Of a stretch of 64,000 nt of DNA, positions 44,873 to 53,781 are shown piece after piece. Position numbers and translations under genes: made by a program. This stretch comes from SAR202 cluster bacterium bin87. Lineage in GTDB: Bacteria; Chloroflexota; Dehalococcoidia; Lucifugimonadales; UBA3495. The notes under the pieces were generated by a model that worked only from the letters and a program-made list of their open reading frames with translations, had not been told where the DNA came from and searched no databases. Each line of letters opens with the position of its first letter. The first letter of the stretch is position 1. The stretch lies in the NCBI GenBank assembly GCA_002238825.1, contig MPNC01000009.1:1-64000 (forward strand). The letters run 5' to 3'.

Positions 44873-44963
44873 GTCATTGTGAGCGCAGCGTGGCAATCTC
44901 GTTGGGCGAAGGAACGCTACTGCGGGAATGCGACCGCCACGTCGCTCTGCTCCTCGCGATGAC
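44873..44963. repeat. 91-bp palindromic element, copy 1
   Basis: Begins GTCATTGTGAGCGCAGCG and ends CTCGCGATGAC, an imperfect inverted repeat of the same 91-base length as three others (50146, 51791, 52207). A partial second element follows to about 45070. Together they occupy the 418-base gap 44743-45160. Confidence 0.85.
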
Positions 44964-45160
44964 GAAATGGGTACGGGCGAGCATCAACCTGACATTGCCG
45001 CGCCTCGCACGCAATGACATCGAGCAGAATCTGATGGCCCTGGACGTTGGTGCACTCCTCGCCATGCCAAAGCGTGGGCGGCGGGTCCACACCGTGCTTT
45101 GACCGCTCGCCTCGGGCCATATAGCATTGTCACACGGGCATCGGCCAGGAGGTTCAACCC

Positions 45161-45451
45161 ATGACAACCAGCAAAGATACTCTGGACCACGCTGTACGGA
45201 TCGTCCGAACCGAGCTACCCAAACACCTTTCCCGTGAATTCACGATCACAGATGTCCAGTCGGAATGGCTGCCTGGCCCCGACTGCGAGGACTACCTTCA
45301 TGTCAATGTAATTCTCGAAGACCACCATCCGGAACCAGACCCACGGAAACTGCTTAAATTCAACCAAACGGTAAGGCCAATATTCGAGCGGGCCGGCATC
45401 GTGCCAGTCCCGACGATTTCGTACTCCAACAGGAGCGAGATTACCCCGTGA
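45161..45451 (+). CDS. small protein of a two-gene HEPN module
   Basis: A 96-residue protein. VRIVRTELPKHLSREFTI, then a DYLHVNVILED strand and PDPRKLLKFNQTVRPIF. It has the same outline as the 110-residue protein at 53782: a basic helix, an acidic beta strand, and a D-L-F-V-PI segment. Both precede a HEPN-like gene. It overlaps that gene by 4 bases (GTGA). An antitoxin role is the simplest reading but is inference. AGGAGG lies before ATG 45161. Confidence 0.7.
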   Translation: MTTSKDTLDHAVRIVRTELPKHLSREFTITDVQSEWLPGPDCEDYLHVNVILEDHHPEPDPRKLLKFNQTVRPIFERAGIVPVPTISYSNRSEITP

Positions 45452-45948
45452 CCGCGGCCCCTTATCGTCCACCCCGCGCCATATATTGGCGAAACCTCAT
45501 CCTAGCCGGCAGGGACCTTCTCAATCTCCAACGAACCGGCGACCCGCCCACAGACGAACACATCCGGCGCGCGATCAGCAGCGCGTACTACGCAACGTTT
45601 CACGCCCTGGCCGCTAGCAATGCGGACGTTTTGATCGGAACACCCCACGATTCGGTCACCGAGGCAACGTGGACACGGGTGTACCGGGGCCTCGACCACA
45701 CTACGGCCAGAAGGGAACTCCAACGGCACCGCCATACATTCTCAGCGCCGTCGCAGACATTCGCCGACACATTCCAGCACCTTCAGAACCGTCGGCATTC
45801 GGCAGATTATGACCCGAACGCGATCTTCACAGCCAACCAACCCACCATCTGGCTGGCAGAAGCCGAAGTGTCGATCATCGACTACTTGCAAGTGGAGCGG
45901 GGCGAGCGGGCCTACATCGCCGCCCTCACGCTGATCAGAGGACGCTGA
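45448..45948 (+). CDS. HEPN-like protein, putative toxin
   Basis: A 166-residue helical protein. IRRAISSAYYATFHALA, at residues about 39-55, is typical of HEPN-type proteins, and NRRHSADYDP near residue 112 holds Arg-His residues of the kind used in HEPN RNase sites. The GTG start overlaps the small upstream gene (GTGA), so the two are translated together. Probably the RNase toxin of a toxin-antitoxin pair. The HEPN call is by pattern. Confidence 0.75.
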   Translation: MTAAPYRPPRAIYWRNLILAGRDLLNLQRTGDPPTDEHIRRAISSAYYATFHALAASNADVLIGTPHDSVTEATWTRVYRGLDHTTARRELQRHRHTFSAPSQTFADTFQHLQNRRHSADYDPNAIFTANQPTIWLAEAEVSIIDYLQVERGERAYIAALTLIRGR

Positions 45949-46111
45949 GAACCACAAAGACCAAAATCCCGAGAAGTTTAGAACGCAGATTTCGCTGCCC
46001 CTTACCCCGTAGGCACGTACTCGTCCAGACAACCCATCGGTACACGGTCGGTACATTGGGTCTCCACCAGATTCTGCAATTCCCGAATCCTCGCCGCCCA
46101 ACGGAGCGCGC

Positions 46112-47314
46112 ATGCCCGCCGCATCAACATGGGACGATCACGCCGCCAACTTGCGTCGGGCGCTGGTCGAAAGCCTCATCGCCAAGGGCGCCATCGTCAG
46201 CCGGCAGGTGCGCGAGGCGTTCGCGAGCGTACCCCGACATCTGTTTGTGCCTGACGTTGACCTGGACGCCGCCTATAAGGACCAGCCCGTCTTCATCCGT
46301 TGGGACGACGGGATCCCCATCAGCTCGTCCACACAACCCACCATGATGGCCATCATGGCCGAGCAGTTGCGTCTGGAACCCGGCTGTCGGGTGCTCGAGA
46401 TCGGCGCCGGCACCGGATACAACGCGGCCATCCTGGCGCACGTCGTGGGTCCAACCGGCAGCGTCATCACGGTGGACATCGATCAGGACATCGTCGACGA
46501 AGCGGCGAGCAACCTGTCCAACGGAGGGTACGGGAACGTCGAGGCCGTGTGTGGGGACGGCTACGCAGGATACTCCCCGGGGCAGCCCTACGACCGCATC
46601 ATGGTTACCGTCGGCGCTCAGGATGTCTCGCCCCACTGGGTGGAACAGATGCGGGACGGTGGGATCATGGTGGCGCCACTCTGGTTCAGGGGTTACCGGC
46701 TCAGCGTGGCCCTGCAAAAGCGGGACGGCGTGCTCGAAGGCCTGTCCGCGTCGCCGTGCATGTTCATCCCGATCCGCGGCAGCGCCGGCCGAACCGAGGG
46801 ATATTTCCCCGTTGGCAATCCTTCCAACAACGGCCCCCAAATGTACCTGGGCATGGAACAGGACGATCCCGACCACCGCCATCTGCTGTACCGGCTTTTT
46901 GCCGAAAAGGGACAACCGCGGGACATCGGGCGTTCCCTGGAGGGTCAGTTTCATACCCAGGACCTTTCCTCCGGTTTCTACATGTTCCTCACGGCCAACC
47001 CACGGATCAACATGGTTCATTGGGAATCCCCGGAGGGTAACTTTCTGGGCGCCGGTTATGCGCTGATCGACCTTGAAACCATGAGCGCTGCCGTGCTGTC
47101 GGACAGCCACCCGGGCCAGGTCATGGTCTACGGGGGTGATGCGCAGCACGCCGAGCTGATCGGACTTCTGGACCGGTGGGACTCGCTGGGACGCCCATCG
47201 ATCCATCAACTGCGGATTCGTGCCTGCTTCAGCCCGCCGCTATCCATGCCGGAAGGCCATTGGTCAGTCGCCAAGAGATCGCCCTTCACCTGGGCCATGT
47301 CGTGGGACAGTTGA
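46112..47314 (+). CDS. protein-L-isoaspartate methyltransferase-like (PCMT) protein
   Basis: A 400-residue protein. The PCMT domain covers residues about 15-210: VPRHLFVPDVDLDAAY, ISSSTQPTMMAIM and the SAM-binding LEIGAGTGYNAAIL (residues 95-108). The extra 190-residue C-terminal region (with PRINMVHWESPEGNF and QVMVYGGDAQHAEL) is longer than in plain PIMT repair enzymes and resembles the tail of FxLD-system methyltransferases. No precursor-peptide gene was found nearby. Start ATG 46112. Confidence 0.9.
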   Translation: MPAASTWDDHAANLRRALVESLIAKGAIVSRQVREAFASVPRHLFVPDVDLDAAYKDQPVFIRWDDGIPISSSTQPTMMAIMAEQLRLEPGCRVLEIGAGTGYNAAILAHVVGPTGSVITVDIDQDIVDEAASNLSNGGYGNVEAVCGDGYAGYSPGQPYDRIMVTVGAQDVSPHWVEQMRDGGIMVAPLWFRGYRLSVALQKRDGVLEGLSASPCMFIPIRGSAGRTEGYFPVGNPSNNGPQMYLGMEQDDPDHRHLLYRLFAEKGQPRDIGRSLEGQFHTQDLSSGFYMFLTANPRINMVHWESPEGNFLGAGYALIDLETMSAAVLSDSHPGQVMVYGGDAQHAELIGLLDRWDSLGRPSIHQLRIRACFSPPLSMPEGHWSVAKRSPFTWAMSWDS

Positions 47315-47524
47315 CGCACTCGTTCTTGACCCCATTGCCTATCATTAAGCGATTTCGGTCAATTTTGACTTCCTCACGACAATAAACCGGCAATATAGAA
47401 CTTGCATACGCAGCGGTTCAGGCGTTGACATTCATAGTCTATTGCAATACTTTGTATCGCCATAACGCAGGGCTGCTACCAGCACGGGCTGAATAACGAA
47501 TCCAGCGGTTGGGAGACGAAGGCG

Positions 47525-48943
47525 ATGAGCACACAGCAGGACCTGCACCGGGAAGTGGCCCGCCTCACCGCGCTGCTGTCCGAGCGCGATCAGGAAGTCG
47601 CCTCCCTGCGCACCCGGCTCACCCTGGATGAGAGCGGCAACCGCGCTCCCATCGTCCGCGCCGACCCCGCGGCGACCGACGTGGCCGGCTCGGAGACCTT
47701 CCACGAAGCCCTGCACGGCCTCGCCCTGGTGTCCCGCCTCCGCATCGGCGCCCACCAGGCGGCCCTCAGCTACGTGCCTGACGGCGACTTCAAAGCCGCC
47801 ATCCACACCCACTCCTTCTCCGAGAAGTACGCCCGCTACAACGCCTACGACGTAATGCCCACGGGCCACGGGATCTGGGGTCTGGTGGTCAGGACACGGG
47901 CGCCGGTGCGGATGACCACGGACGAGCTCTACGCCCATCCGGAGTTCAAGCGCTTCAGCGACCTCAAGAACGCCCATGGCCTGGAACACCCGCCCCTGCC
48001 GGGCTGGCTGGCAGTGCCCGTGCTGCGCCGCGAAGGCGGGCTCATCGGCGTGGTGCAGCTCAGCGACAAGTTCGAGGGCGAATTCGATCAGGCCGACGAG
48101 GACCAGCTGGTGCAACTGGCCAAGTTCTTCACCGCCACCTTCGAGCTGCAGTACGTCTACGAGGACCTGCGACGGCTCACCGGCGCGCTGCGGCAGGCGA
48201 CCCGCGAGCTGCAGCGCTCCAACGCCGAGCTGGAGCAGTTCGCCTACGTGGCCTCCCACGACCTCCAGGAACCCCTGCGCATGGTCACCAGCTACCTGCA
48301 GCTGCTGGAACGCCGCTACAAGGCCAACCTGGACCAGGACGCCAGCGACTTCATCGCCTTTGCCGTCGACGGCGCCGCCCGGATGCAGACCCTCATCCAG
48401 GATCTGCTCACCTACTCTCGCGTCGGCACCCGGGGCGCGTCCTTCGAGACCACGGACTGCCCCGGGGTATTGGACCAGGTGCTGCAGAACCTGGAGGTGG
48501 CCATCACCGAGAGCGACGCCGAGGTCAGCGCCGGCCCGCTGCCCAGCCTGTCCGCCGACGCCTCGCAGTTGGCCCAGTTGCTCCAGAACCTGGTCGGCAA
48601 CGCCATCAAGTTCCGCGGCGACAGCCCGCCCCGCATCCGGGTCGAAGCCGAGCCGCGCGGCGACCACTGGCTCTTCTCCGTGCGCGACAACGGCATCGGC
48701 ATCGACCCGCAGTACTCGGACCGCATCTTCCAGGTGTTCCAGCGCCTCCATGGCATCGGGCAGTACCCCGGCACTGGCATCGGCCTGGCCGTCTGCAAGA
48801 AGATCGTGGAACGGCACCGCGGGGACATCTGGGTGGAGTCGCAGGCGGACGCCGGCGCAACCTTCTTCTTCACCATCCCCACGGACCTCGACACCCTGAC
48901 CGATTCCGACCTGGCGGCGGCGCCGGGCGGGCCGTCCGGTTGA
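47525..48943 (+). CDS. GAF-domain sensor histidine kinase
   Basis: A 472-residue cytoplasmic kinase. An N-terminal coiled coil (1-35) leads to a GAF domain (about 60-210), then HisKA with EQFAYVASHDLQEPLR (phospho-His H245) and HATPase_c with NLVGNAIKFRG, DNGIGI and GTGIGLAVC. The HisKA type is that of phytochrome-like Cph1 kinases. No chromophore Cys is obvious in the GAF domain, so light sensing cannot be claimed. Two single-domain receivers follow, its probable phosphorylation targets. Confidence 0.94.
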   Translation: MSTQQDLHREVARLTALLSERDQEVASLRTRLTLDESGNRAPIVRADPAATDVAGSETFHEALHGLALVSRLRIGAHQAALSYVPDGDFKAAIHTHSFSEKYARYNAYDVMPTGHGIWGLVVRTRAPVRMTTDELYAHPEFKRFSDLKNAHGLEHPPLPGWLAVPVLRREGGLIGVVQLSDKFEGEFDQADEDQLVQLAKFFTATFELQYVYEDLRRLTGALRQATRELQRSNAELEQFAYVASHDLQEPLRMVTSYLQLLERRYKANLDQDASDFIAFAVDGAARMQTLIQDLLTYSRVGTRGASFETTDCPGVLDQVLQNLEVAITESDAEVSAGPLPSLSADASQLAQLLQNLVGNAIKFRGDSPPRIRVEAEPRGDHWLFSVRDNGIGIDPQYSDRIFQVFQRLHGIGQYPGTGIGLAVCKKIVERHRGDIWVESQADAGATFFFTIPTDLDTLTDSDLAAAPGGPSG

Positions 48944-49045
48944 CCGCAGCGCCGTTGATCACAGGGCCGTTTGGGGCATTGATCATAGGCGCAACGGCGC
49001 CAGCGTCAGTCACAACCCCGCAACGCAGCGCAGGAGACGAAGGCG

Positions 49046-49492
49046 ATGACACAACAAACACGGCGCAGGGCCATCGAAATTCTCCTGGTCGAAGACAACC
49101 CCGGTGACGCGCGACTCACGCGCGAAGCCTTCGCCGACGCCAGCGTGTCCAACAACCTGTCCGTGGTGGGCGACGGCGAGCAGGCCATGGCCTTCCTCAG
49201 ACGCCAGGGCAACTACTCCGACGCCCCGCGCCCCGATCTGATCCTCCTGGACCTGAACCTGCCCCGCAAGAGCGGCCGGGAGGTGCTCGAAGACGTCAAG
49301 ACCGATCCGACCCTGCTGTCCATTCCCGTCGTGGTGATGACCACCTCGGAAGCCGAGGGAGACATCCTCAACTCCTACTACCATCACGCCAACGCCTACG
49401 TCACCAAACCCGTCGACCTGGACCGTTTCATCGACGTCGTCAGCAAGATAGAGGGGTTCTGGCTTACCGTCGCCAAGTTGCCGCCGGAGTGA
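49046..49492 (+). CDS. Rcp1-type response regulator
   Basis: A 148-residue single receiver domain. [15 protein letters not shown], phospho-acceptor D69 in [29 protein letters not shown] and the Lys in [11 protein letters not shown] are all present. There is no output domain. The form is that of Rcp1-type regulators paired with phytochrome-like kinases. It lies 102 bases after the kinase; the leader GGAGACGAAGGCGATGA is identical at both genes. Confidence 0.95.
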   Translation: MTQQTRRRAIEILLVEDNPGDARLTREAFADASVSNNLSVVGDGEQAMAFLRRQGNYSDAPRPDLILLDLNLPRKSGREVLEDVKTDPTLLSIPVVVMTTSEAEGDILNSYYHHANAYVTKPVDLDRFIDVVSKIEGFWLTVAKLPPE

Positions 49493-49607
49493 TCTCATCA
49501 GAAAACGTCCAGATCAGCGCAGCGCGCTGCAGGAGTCAGCGGCTCCACCAAGTGGGCCACCGTTACGACACCGCCGTAACGACGTACGACAAAGGAGGCA
49601 GAGTGCC

Positions 49608-50117
49608 ATGACTACACGCTCCCCGGAAAACCCCATCGAGGTGCTGCTGGTTGAGGACAACCCCGCGGACGCCAGGCTGACGGAAGAGATTCTCAAGGAC
49701 TCGGCCTACGCCGTGAATCTCTCGGTGGTCGAGGACGGAGAGGACGCGATGACCTACCTCCGCCGTCAGGGAGAGTATGCGTACACTCCCCGGCCCGACC
49801 TGGTCCTGCTCGACCTGATGCTGCCCAGAAAGAGCGGCCAGGAGGTGCTTACCGAGATCAACGAGGACGCCAACCTGCGGAACATTCCAGTGATGATTCT
49901 GACCGGAACCGCGGCGGAACAGAGCCTGCTCTGGTCCTTCAACATCTCCCCCGGCAGGTTCTGCCGCAAGCCCATCGAACTGCCGCGCTTCGACGCGGCC
50001 GTGGCGCAGCTGGAGTCGCTCAGCGAGCGCCCCCTGGTCATGGCGACGCCGCAGTGGGCGCAGGAACAAAACGCCGATAGAGGTGGCCGAAAGTGGTGGT
50101 GGCCCTTCGGCCGGTAG
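49608..50117 (+). CDS. Rcp1-type response regulator, second
   Basis: A 169-residue receiver related to the preceding one (VEDNPADARLTEEIL, D69 in LVLLDLMLPRKSG, MILTGTAAEQSLL). The loop Lys is within FCRKPIELPRF. A short C-terminal extension ends GRKWWWPFGR. It is probably a parallel target of the kinase. GGAGG precedes ATG 49608. Confidence 0.93.
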   Translation: MTTRSPENPIEVLLVEDNPADARLTEEILKDSAYAVNLSVVEDGEDAMTYLRRQGEYAYTPRPDLVLLDLMLPRKSGQEVLTEINEDANLRNIPVMILTGTAAEQSLLWSFNISPGRFCRKPIELPRFDAAVAQLESLSERPLVMATPQWAQEQNADRGGRKWWWPFGR

Positions 50118-50145
50118 TCTGCCAGTTCCCGGTTTAGCTCGAACC

Positions 50146-50236
50146 GTCATTGCGAGCGCAGCGTGGCAATCTCGCGATGGCAACGGGGTCTCCTCCGGCA
50201 ACGAGATCGCCACGTCGCTGCGCTCCTCGCGATGAC
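50146..50236. repeat. 91-bp palindromic element, copy 2
   Basis: GTCATTGCGAGCGCAGCG to CTCGCGATGAC. The best-preserved inverted arms of the family, GCAGCGTGGCAATCTCG and GAGATCGCCACGTCGCTGC, are here. It is followed by AAACTGGGTACGG, which also flanks other copies. Confidence 0.9.
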
Positions 50237-50269
50237 AAACTGGGTACGGGTCAGGCACACCGCCAAACT

Positions 50270-50346
50270 GTCGTTCCTGCGAAAGCAGGAATCCAGAGTC
50301 CGTGGCGAATATCGCCATTCCGGGTTCCTGCTTGCGCGGGAATGGC
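50270..50346. repeat. 77-bp palindromic repeat
   Basis: GTCGTTCCTGCGAAAGCAGG to TGCGCGGGAATGGCG. Homologous and inverse to 22544-22620 in the serine recombinase 3' end, with identical length. Confidence 0.75.
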
Positions 50347-50422
50347 GGGCGGACTGTGCAAACTCTCTGGTGAGAACCCCGGCCGGGTTGACATACCGGG
50401 GGTGTCCGGGCATCGTAATTGC

Positions 50423-51664
50423 ATGCGCGCGTTGCTGGCCGGCATCTCCGGCGTCAACAAGAACATCGTCGTCGCCAATCTGCTGACCCGCCTTCGCGCC
50501 CACGGCGAGGTGACCGCGCCGGCCGGCTCCGACACCGTCACACAACCCGACCCTCGCGAGTTCCTCTTCGCGGGCATCGAGGAGGCCCTGGCCGCCCAGG
50601 GCAACGAGCTGGCCGGCGTGCTGGCCGCATTCCGCCCCGCCTACCAGCTGGCCGCGTGGCAACGCGCCGGTCAGGCCATCGCCGAGCGGATCGAGGCCAC
50701 CGACCCACGCCACAGCCTGATCGCCGCCCACCTGACCTACTACACCAGCGGCCGCCAGTTCTCGCTGATCGACCTGCCCACCATCCGGCGGTGGCGTCCC
50801 GACTGCATCATCACGCTGGTCGACGACATGCTGGACATCCACAGCGCCCTGGCCCGGCGCGACGCCGACCGGCACACCAACTTCCGCCTCCGCCTGCGCG
50901 AGATCCTGGGCTGGCGCTCCGCCGAGATCGCCATGGCCGACCTGCTGGCCCGCAACCTGTATCCCGAGCGAGCCGTGCCCCACTACGTGGTCAGCATCAA
51001 GCATCCCGCCGAGATGCTCTACCGTCTGATCTTCGCCCGCCGCGACTACCCGCTGGTGTACTCCAGCTTTCCCATCACCGCCATCCGCTACGACCCCGAG
51101 TTGCGGGCGTCGGTAGACGACATCCGCGCCGAGCTGCACCGCCGGTTCATCATATTCGACCCGCTGACGCTGGACGAGGGCACGCCGCAGGTGTTCGACA
51201 AGGCGCGCGCCGCCTGCGCCGACGACGTGCCGGAGATCACCATCACCGCCGCCGAGGCCCGCTGGCCCATGGACACCGCCGGCGCCCTCACCGAGGGCCG
51301 CGCCGATCCGTATCCCATGACGCTGGACCCACGGGAGGCGCTGGAGGTGTGGGACGACATGGAGAACCAGGTGCGCCACCGCGACCTGACCCTGGTGGAG
51401 CAGGCCCAATGCGTCGCCGCCTACCGCATCACCATGGGCGGCCGCCTCTCCACCGGCATGTACTCCGAGCTGATGTATGCCTCGCACACCGCCGAGCCGG
51501 CCCGGCCGGTGCTGATGTACGCCGACCCCGCCGACGGCGGGCTGGAGCACCCCTTCCTGCGCAACTTCAACCACCGCACCTTCCACGACCTCGAGGAGTG
51601 GTTCGACGCCATCCGGCAGGTCGCGCCCAGCGCCGAGCCGGACCCGCAGCGGCCGCTGTTCTGA
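50423..51664 (+). CDS. conserved-looking hypothetical protein, P-loop-like start
   Basis: A 413-residue protein. It begins MRALLAGISGVNKNIVVANL, a strand-loop-helix like a nucleotide kinase P-loop, but with Asn-Lys-Asn instead of Gly-Lys-Thr/Ser. WRPDCIITLVDDMLDIHS could be the second strand, and VVSIKHPAEMLYRLIF and YPLVYSSFPITAIR are well-formed core elements. It resembles a degenerate P-loop NTPase fold. The function is unknown. The longer frame from 50150 runs through two repeats and is rejected. Confidence 0.75.
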   Translation: MRALLAGISGVNKNIVVANLLTRLRAHGEVTAPAGSDTVTQPDPREFLFAGIEEALAAQGNELAGVLAAFRPAYQLAAWQRAGQAIAERIEATDPRHSLIAAHLTYYTSGRQFSLIDLPTIRRWRPDCIITLVDDMLDIHSALARRDADRHTNFRLRLREILGWRSAEIAMADLLARNLYPERAVPHYVVSIKHPAEMLYRLIFARRDYPLVYSSFPITAIRYDPELRASVDDIRAELHRRFIIFDPLTLDEGTPQVFDKARAACADDVPEITITAAEARWPMDTAGALTEGRADPYPMTLDPREALEVWDDMENQVRHRDLTLVEQAQCVAAYRITMGGRLSTGMYSELMYASHTAEPARPVLMYADPADGGLEHPFLRNFNHRTFHDLEEWFDAIRQVAPSAEPDPQRPLF

Positions 51665-51694
51665 TCCGAGCGCCACCTGACGCGTACCCAGTTT

Positions 51695-51790
51695 GTCATC
51701 GCGAGTATCTGGCCTCTTGTCACCGCGAGTATCTGGCGCCTTGTCATCGCGAGTATCCGGCGCCTTGCCATCGCGAGGATCTGGCCTCCT
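51695..51790. repeat. 24-bp tandem repeat, four units
   Basis: Four units of 24 bases starting GTCATCGCGAGTATCTGGC or close variants (51695, 51719, 51743, 51767) run directly into the start of the 91-bp element at 51791, which begins with the same GTCATCGCGAG. This suggests expansion of the element's end. Confidence 0.9.
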
Positions 51791-51881
51791 GTCATCGCGA
51801 GGAGCGGAGCGACGCGGCGATCCCGACGAGTGAGCCATGATGCTTGCGGCAACGAAATTACCACGCTGCGCTCGCAATGAC
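51791..51881. repeat. 91-bp palindromic element, copy 3
   Basis: GTCATCGCGAGGAGCGGAGC to GCTCGCAATGAC, in opposite orientation to copies 1 and 2. Together with the tandem array it makes up most of 51665-52206; the remainder shows no gene. Confidence 0.85.
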
Positions 51882-52206
51882 CGCTTGGTGGAAGCTGGCC
51901 ACTCATTGGGCGGGATGCGCACAGGAAGATAAACGCTCCGCAGGCGATTCTGTTGTAGCCACCTTTACCTCCCATCGCTGCCCGATGCACGCGATCGAGT
52001 CGACATTCGCGACCCAGTTGGGACGCAATGCACCCTCATCCGCAAATTGTCATGTGAGAGTCATAACTACAACCCAAACCGTTATGGATACGTCAGATGT
52101 ATGGCCGTACCATTTGATTAAACGAACGCTCAACCATAACGACCGCGCCAATTGTGCGGAAATGTACCGACACCGGATCGTCGCGCCGCTCACCCGTACC
52201 CATTTT

Positions 52207-52297
52207 GTCATCGCGAGGAGCGATGCGACGTGGCGATCTCGTTCCCGCAGTAGTGTTCCTTGCCACAACGAGATTGCCACGCTTTGCTCGCAATGAC
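52207..52297. repeat. 91-bp palindromic element, copy 4
   Basis: GTCATCGCGAGGAGCGATGC to GCTCGCAATGAC, same orientation as copy 3. It ends 77 bases before the truncated radical SAM gene. Confidence 0.85.
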
Positions 52298-52374
52298 GGT
52301 TCCAGAGAAGACGGCTCCAGAGAAACTGGGTACGCGTGAGGTAGCGCCGAGGTTGAGCCAGAGGAGAAAGAACG

Positions 52375-52584
52375 ATGAAGATTGCTCTGATACCCCTGAG
52401 CGGCGTATGCGCCTGCAACCAGGAACTGACGGCGTTGGGCATGACCGCGCCCGGCTTCATGGAGCGCGGGGAGGTGATCGCTTCCCTGCCCAGCCTGTCC
52501 CGGCTCACCCTGGCGGGAATGACGCTGGAACGCTTTGAGGTCGCGTACCACCAGGCGCCCCACATAATGTATACATGCCGATAG
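52375..52584 (+). pseudogene. truncated B12-binding radical SAM protein
   Basis: A 69-codon frame. MKIALIPLSGVCA, LTALGMTAPGFMERGEV and IASLPSLSRLTLAGMT match the N-terminus of B12-binding radical SAM proteins, which are normally several hundred residues long. Homology stops after RFEVAYHQ. No CxxxCxxC is present. GAGGAGAAAG precedes the ATG, so it could still be translated as a fragment. The remainder of the gene is absent from the window; 91-bp elements lie just upstream. Confidence 0.65.
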
Positions 52585-52632
52585 GGACGAGAGGATAACT
52601 CGTCGCACGACATAACGTGAGGACATGAAACC

Positions 52633-53733
52633 ATGAACGAGGAACTGCGCCGATTCATCAAAGAGTCCCTGGAACAGGGCATCGACCGCGACACCATCCG
52701 CAACGTTCTGCTGGAGGCCGGCTGGCAGGAGCGCGACGTGCGCAGCGCCATGGCCGCCTACGCCGACTTGGACTTCCCGGTGGCGGTGCCTCGGCCTCGG
52801 CCCTACCTGCACGCTCGGGAGGCCTTCCTCTACCTGGTCTCCTTCATTGCGCTGTACGTCTTCGCCTTCAGTCTGGGCGCCGTGCTCTTCGGCCTGATCG
52901 ACCACACCTTCTCGGACTCACTGAACCGCTACCGGTCATCACCGTCGACGGCGGATGCCACCGCCATTGCGGCGGTGATCGTGGCCTTCCCCCTGTACCT
53001 GATCCTGATGCGCCGGCTCACCGCTGCCGTGGCGGCCGACCCGGAGCGCCGGCAGTCCCTGGTGCGACGCTGGCTGACCTACCTGACCCTGGTGGTCGGC
53101 GCGGGCATCATCCTGGGCGACATCATCGCCCTGCTGGCCAGCCTGCTCACCGGCGACCCCACGGTGAACTTCTTCCTCAAGGCCGCCGCGGTGCTGCTCA
53201 TCGTCGTGCCCATCTTCGGCTACTACCTGTGGGACATGCGCCAGGCCGAGGACGAGGTGTCCGCCTCGGCGGCGCGGGCCGCTCCCATCCTGCGCGCCCT
53301 GGTAATGGCGGCCGTGGTGGTCGTGGTGGCCGTCGTGGGCTACTCCATCTACGTGGTCGGCACGCCCGGGCAGCAGCGCAACGTCCGCCTCGATGCGCAG
53401 CGCGTCGACGACCTGCGCAGCATCTCCCGCAACGTGGACCGTTATTACGAGGTCAACGAGGCAATGCCCGCCAACCTCTTCGACCTGCAGGGTCCGCAGT
53501 ACTCCGTCCAGTCCATAACCGACCCGGACACGGGACGTCCCTACGGGTACCATCTCGTAGGCGGCGTGGACTACGAGCTGTGCGCGGTGTTCAACACCGA
53601 AAGCCCCGAGCGCCAGGCCGAGCGCCGCCCCTTCTCCGAAACCATCTGGGACCACGGCCCCGGCCTCACCTGCTTCGCGCTGACGGCAGAGGCGGAGGGT
53701 AGTACGTATATACCAGGGATTGACCGATGGTAG
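52633..53733 (+). CDS. DUF5671-like membrane protein
   Basis: A 366-residue protein. The N-terminal amphipathic region (FIKESLEQGIDRDTIRNVL) is a repeat-like segment seen in DUF5671 proteins. Five membrane helices are seen at about 64-90, 110-127, 148-173, 180-200 and 220-242. The C-terminal 120 residues (DAQRVDDLRSISRNVDRYY, YGYHLVGGVDYELCAVF) form a periplasmic or extracellular domain with a pilin-like fold pattern. The function is unknown. Confidence 0.85.
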   Translation: MNEELRRFIKESLEQGIDRDTIRNVLLEAGWQERDVRSAMAAYADLDFPVAVPRPRPYLHAREAFLYLVSFIALYVFAFSLGAVLFGLIDHTFSDSLNRYRSSPSTADATAIAAVIVAFPLYLILMRRLTAAVAADPERRQSLVRRWLTYLTLVVGAGIILGDIIALLASLLTGDPTVNFFLKAAAVLLIVVPIFGYYLWDMRQAEDEVSASAARAAPILRALVMAAVVVVVAVVGYSIYVVGTPGQQRNVRLDAQRVDDLRSISRNVDRYYEVNEAMPANLFDLQGPQYSVQSITDPDTGRPYGYHLVGGVDYELCAVFNTESPERQAERRPFSETIWDHGPGLTCFALTAEAEGSTYIPGIDRW

Positions 53734-53781
53734 CCGCGGCAATAACATCCACCGGTGAACTTCATCAGCAAGAGAATAAAG

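Noticed and set aside
47525-48943. Phytochrome photoreceptor
   Set aside because: The kinase is Cph1-like in its HisKA part, but the GAF domain shows no clear bilin-binding Cys and no PHY domain.
51695-51790. CRISPR array
   Set aside because: The 24-bp units are contiguous with no spacers, and no cas genes are present; the Cas4-like proteins are elsewhere and unlinked.
50147-51922. 591-codon minus-strand frame with a repeated DTRDDKAPDTRGDK segment
   Set aside because: The repeated peptide is the 24-bp DNA tandem array read in frame; the rest is antisense of the gene at 50423.
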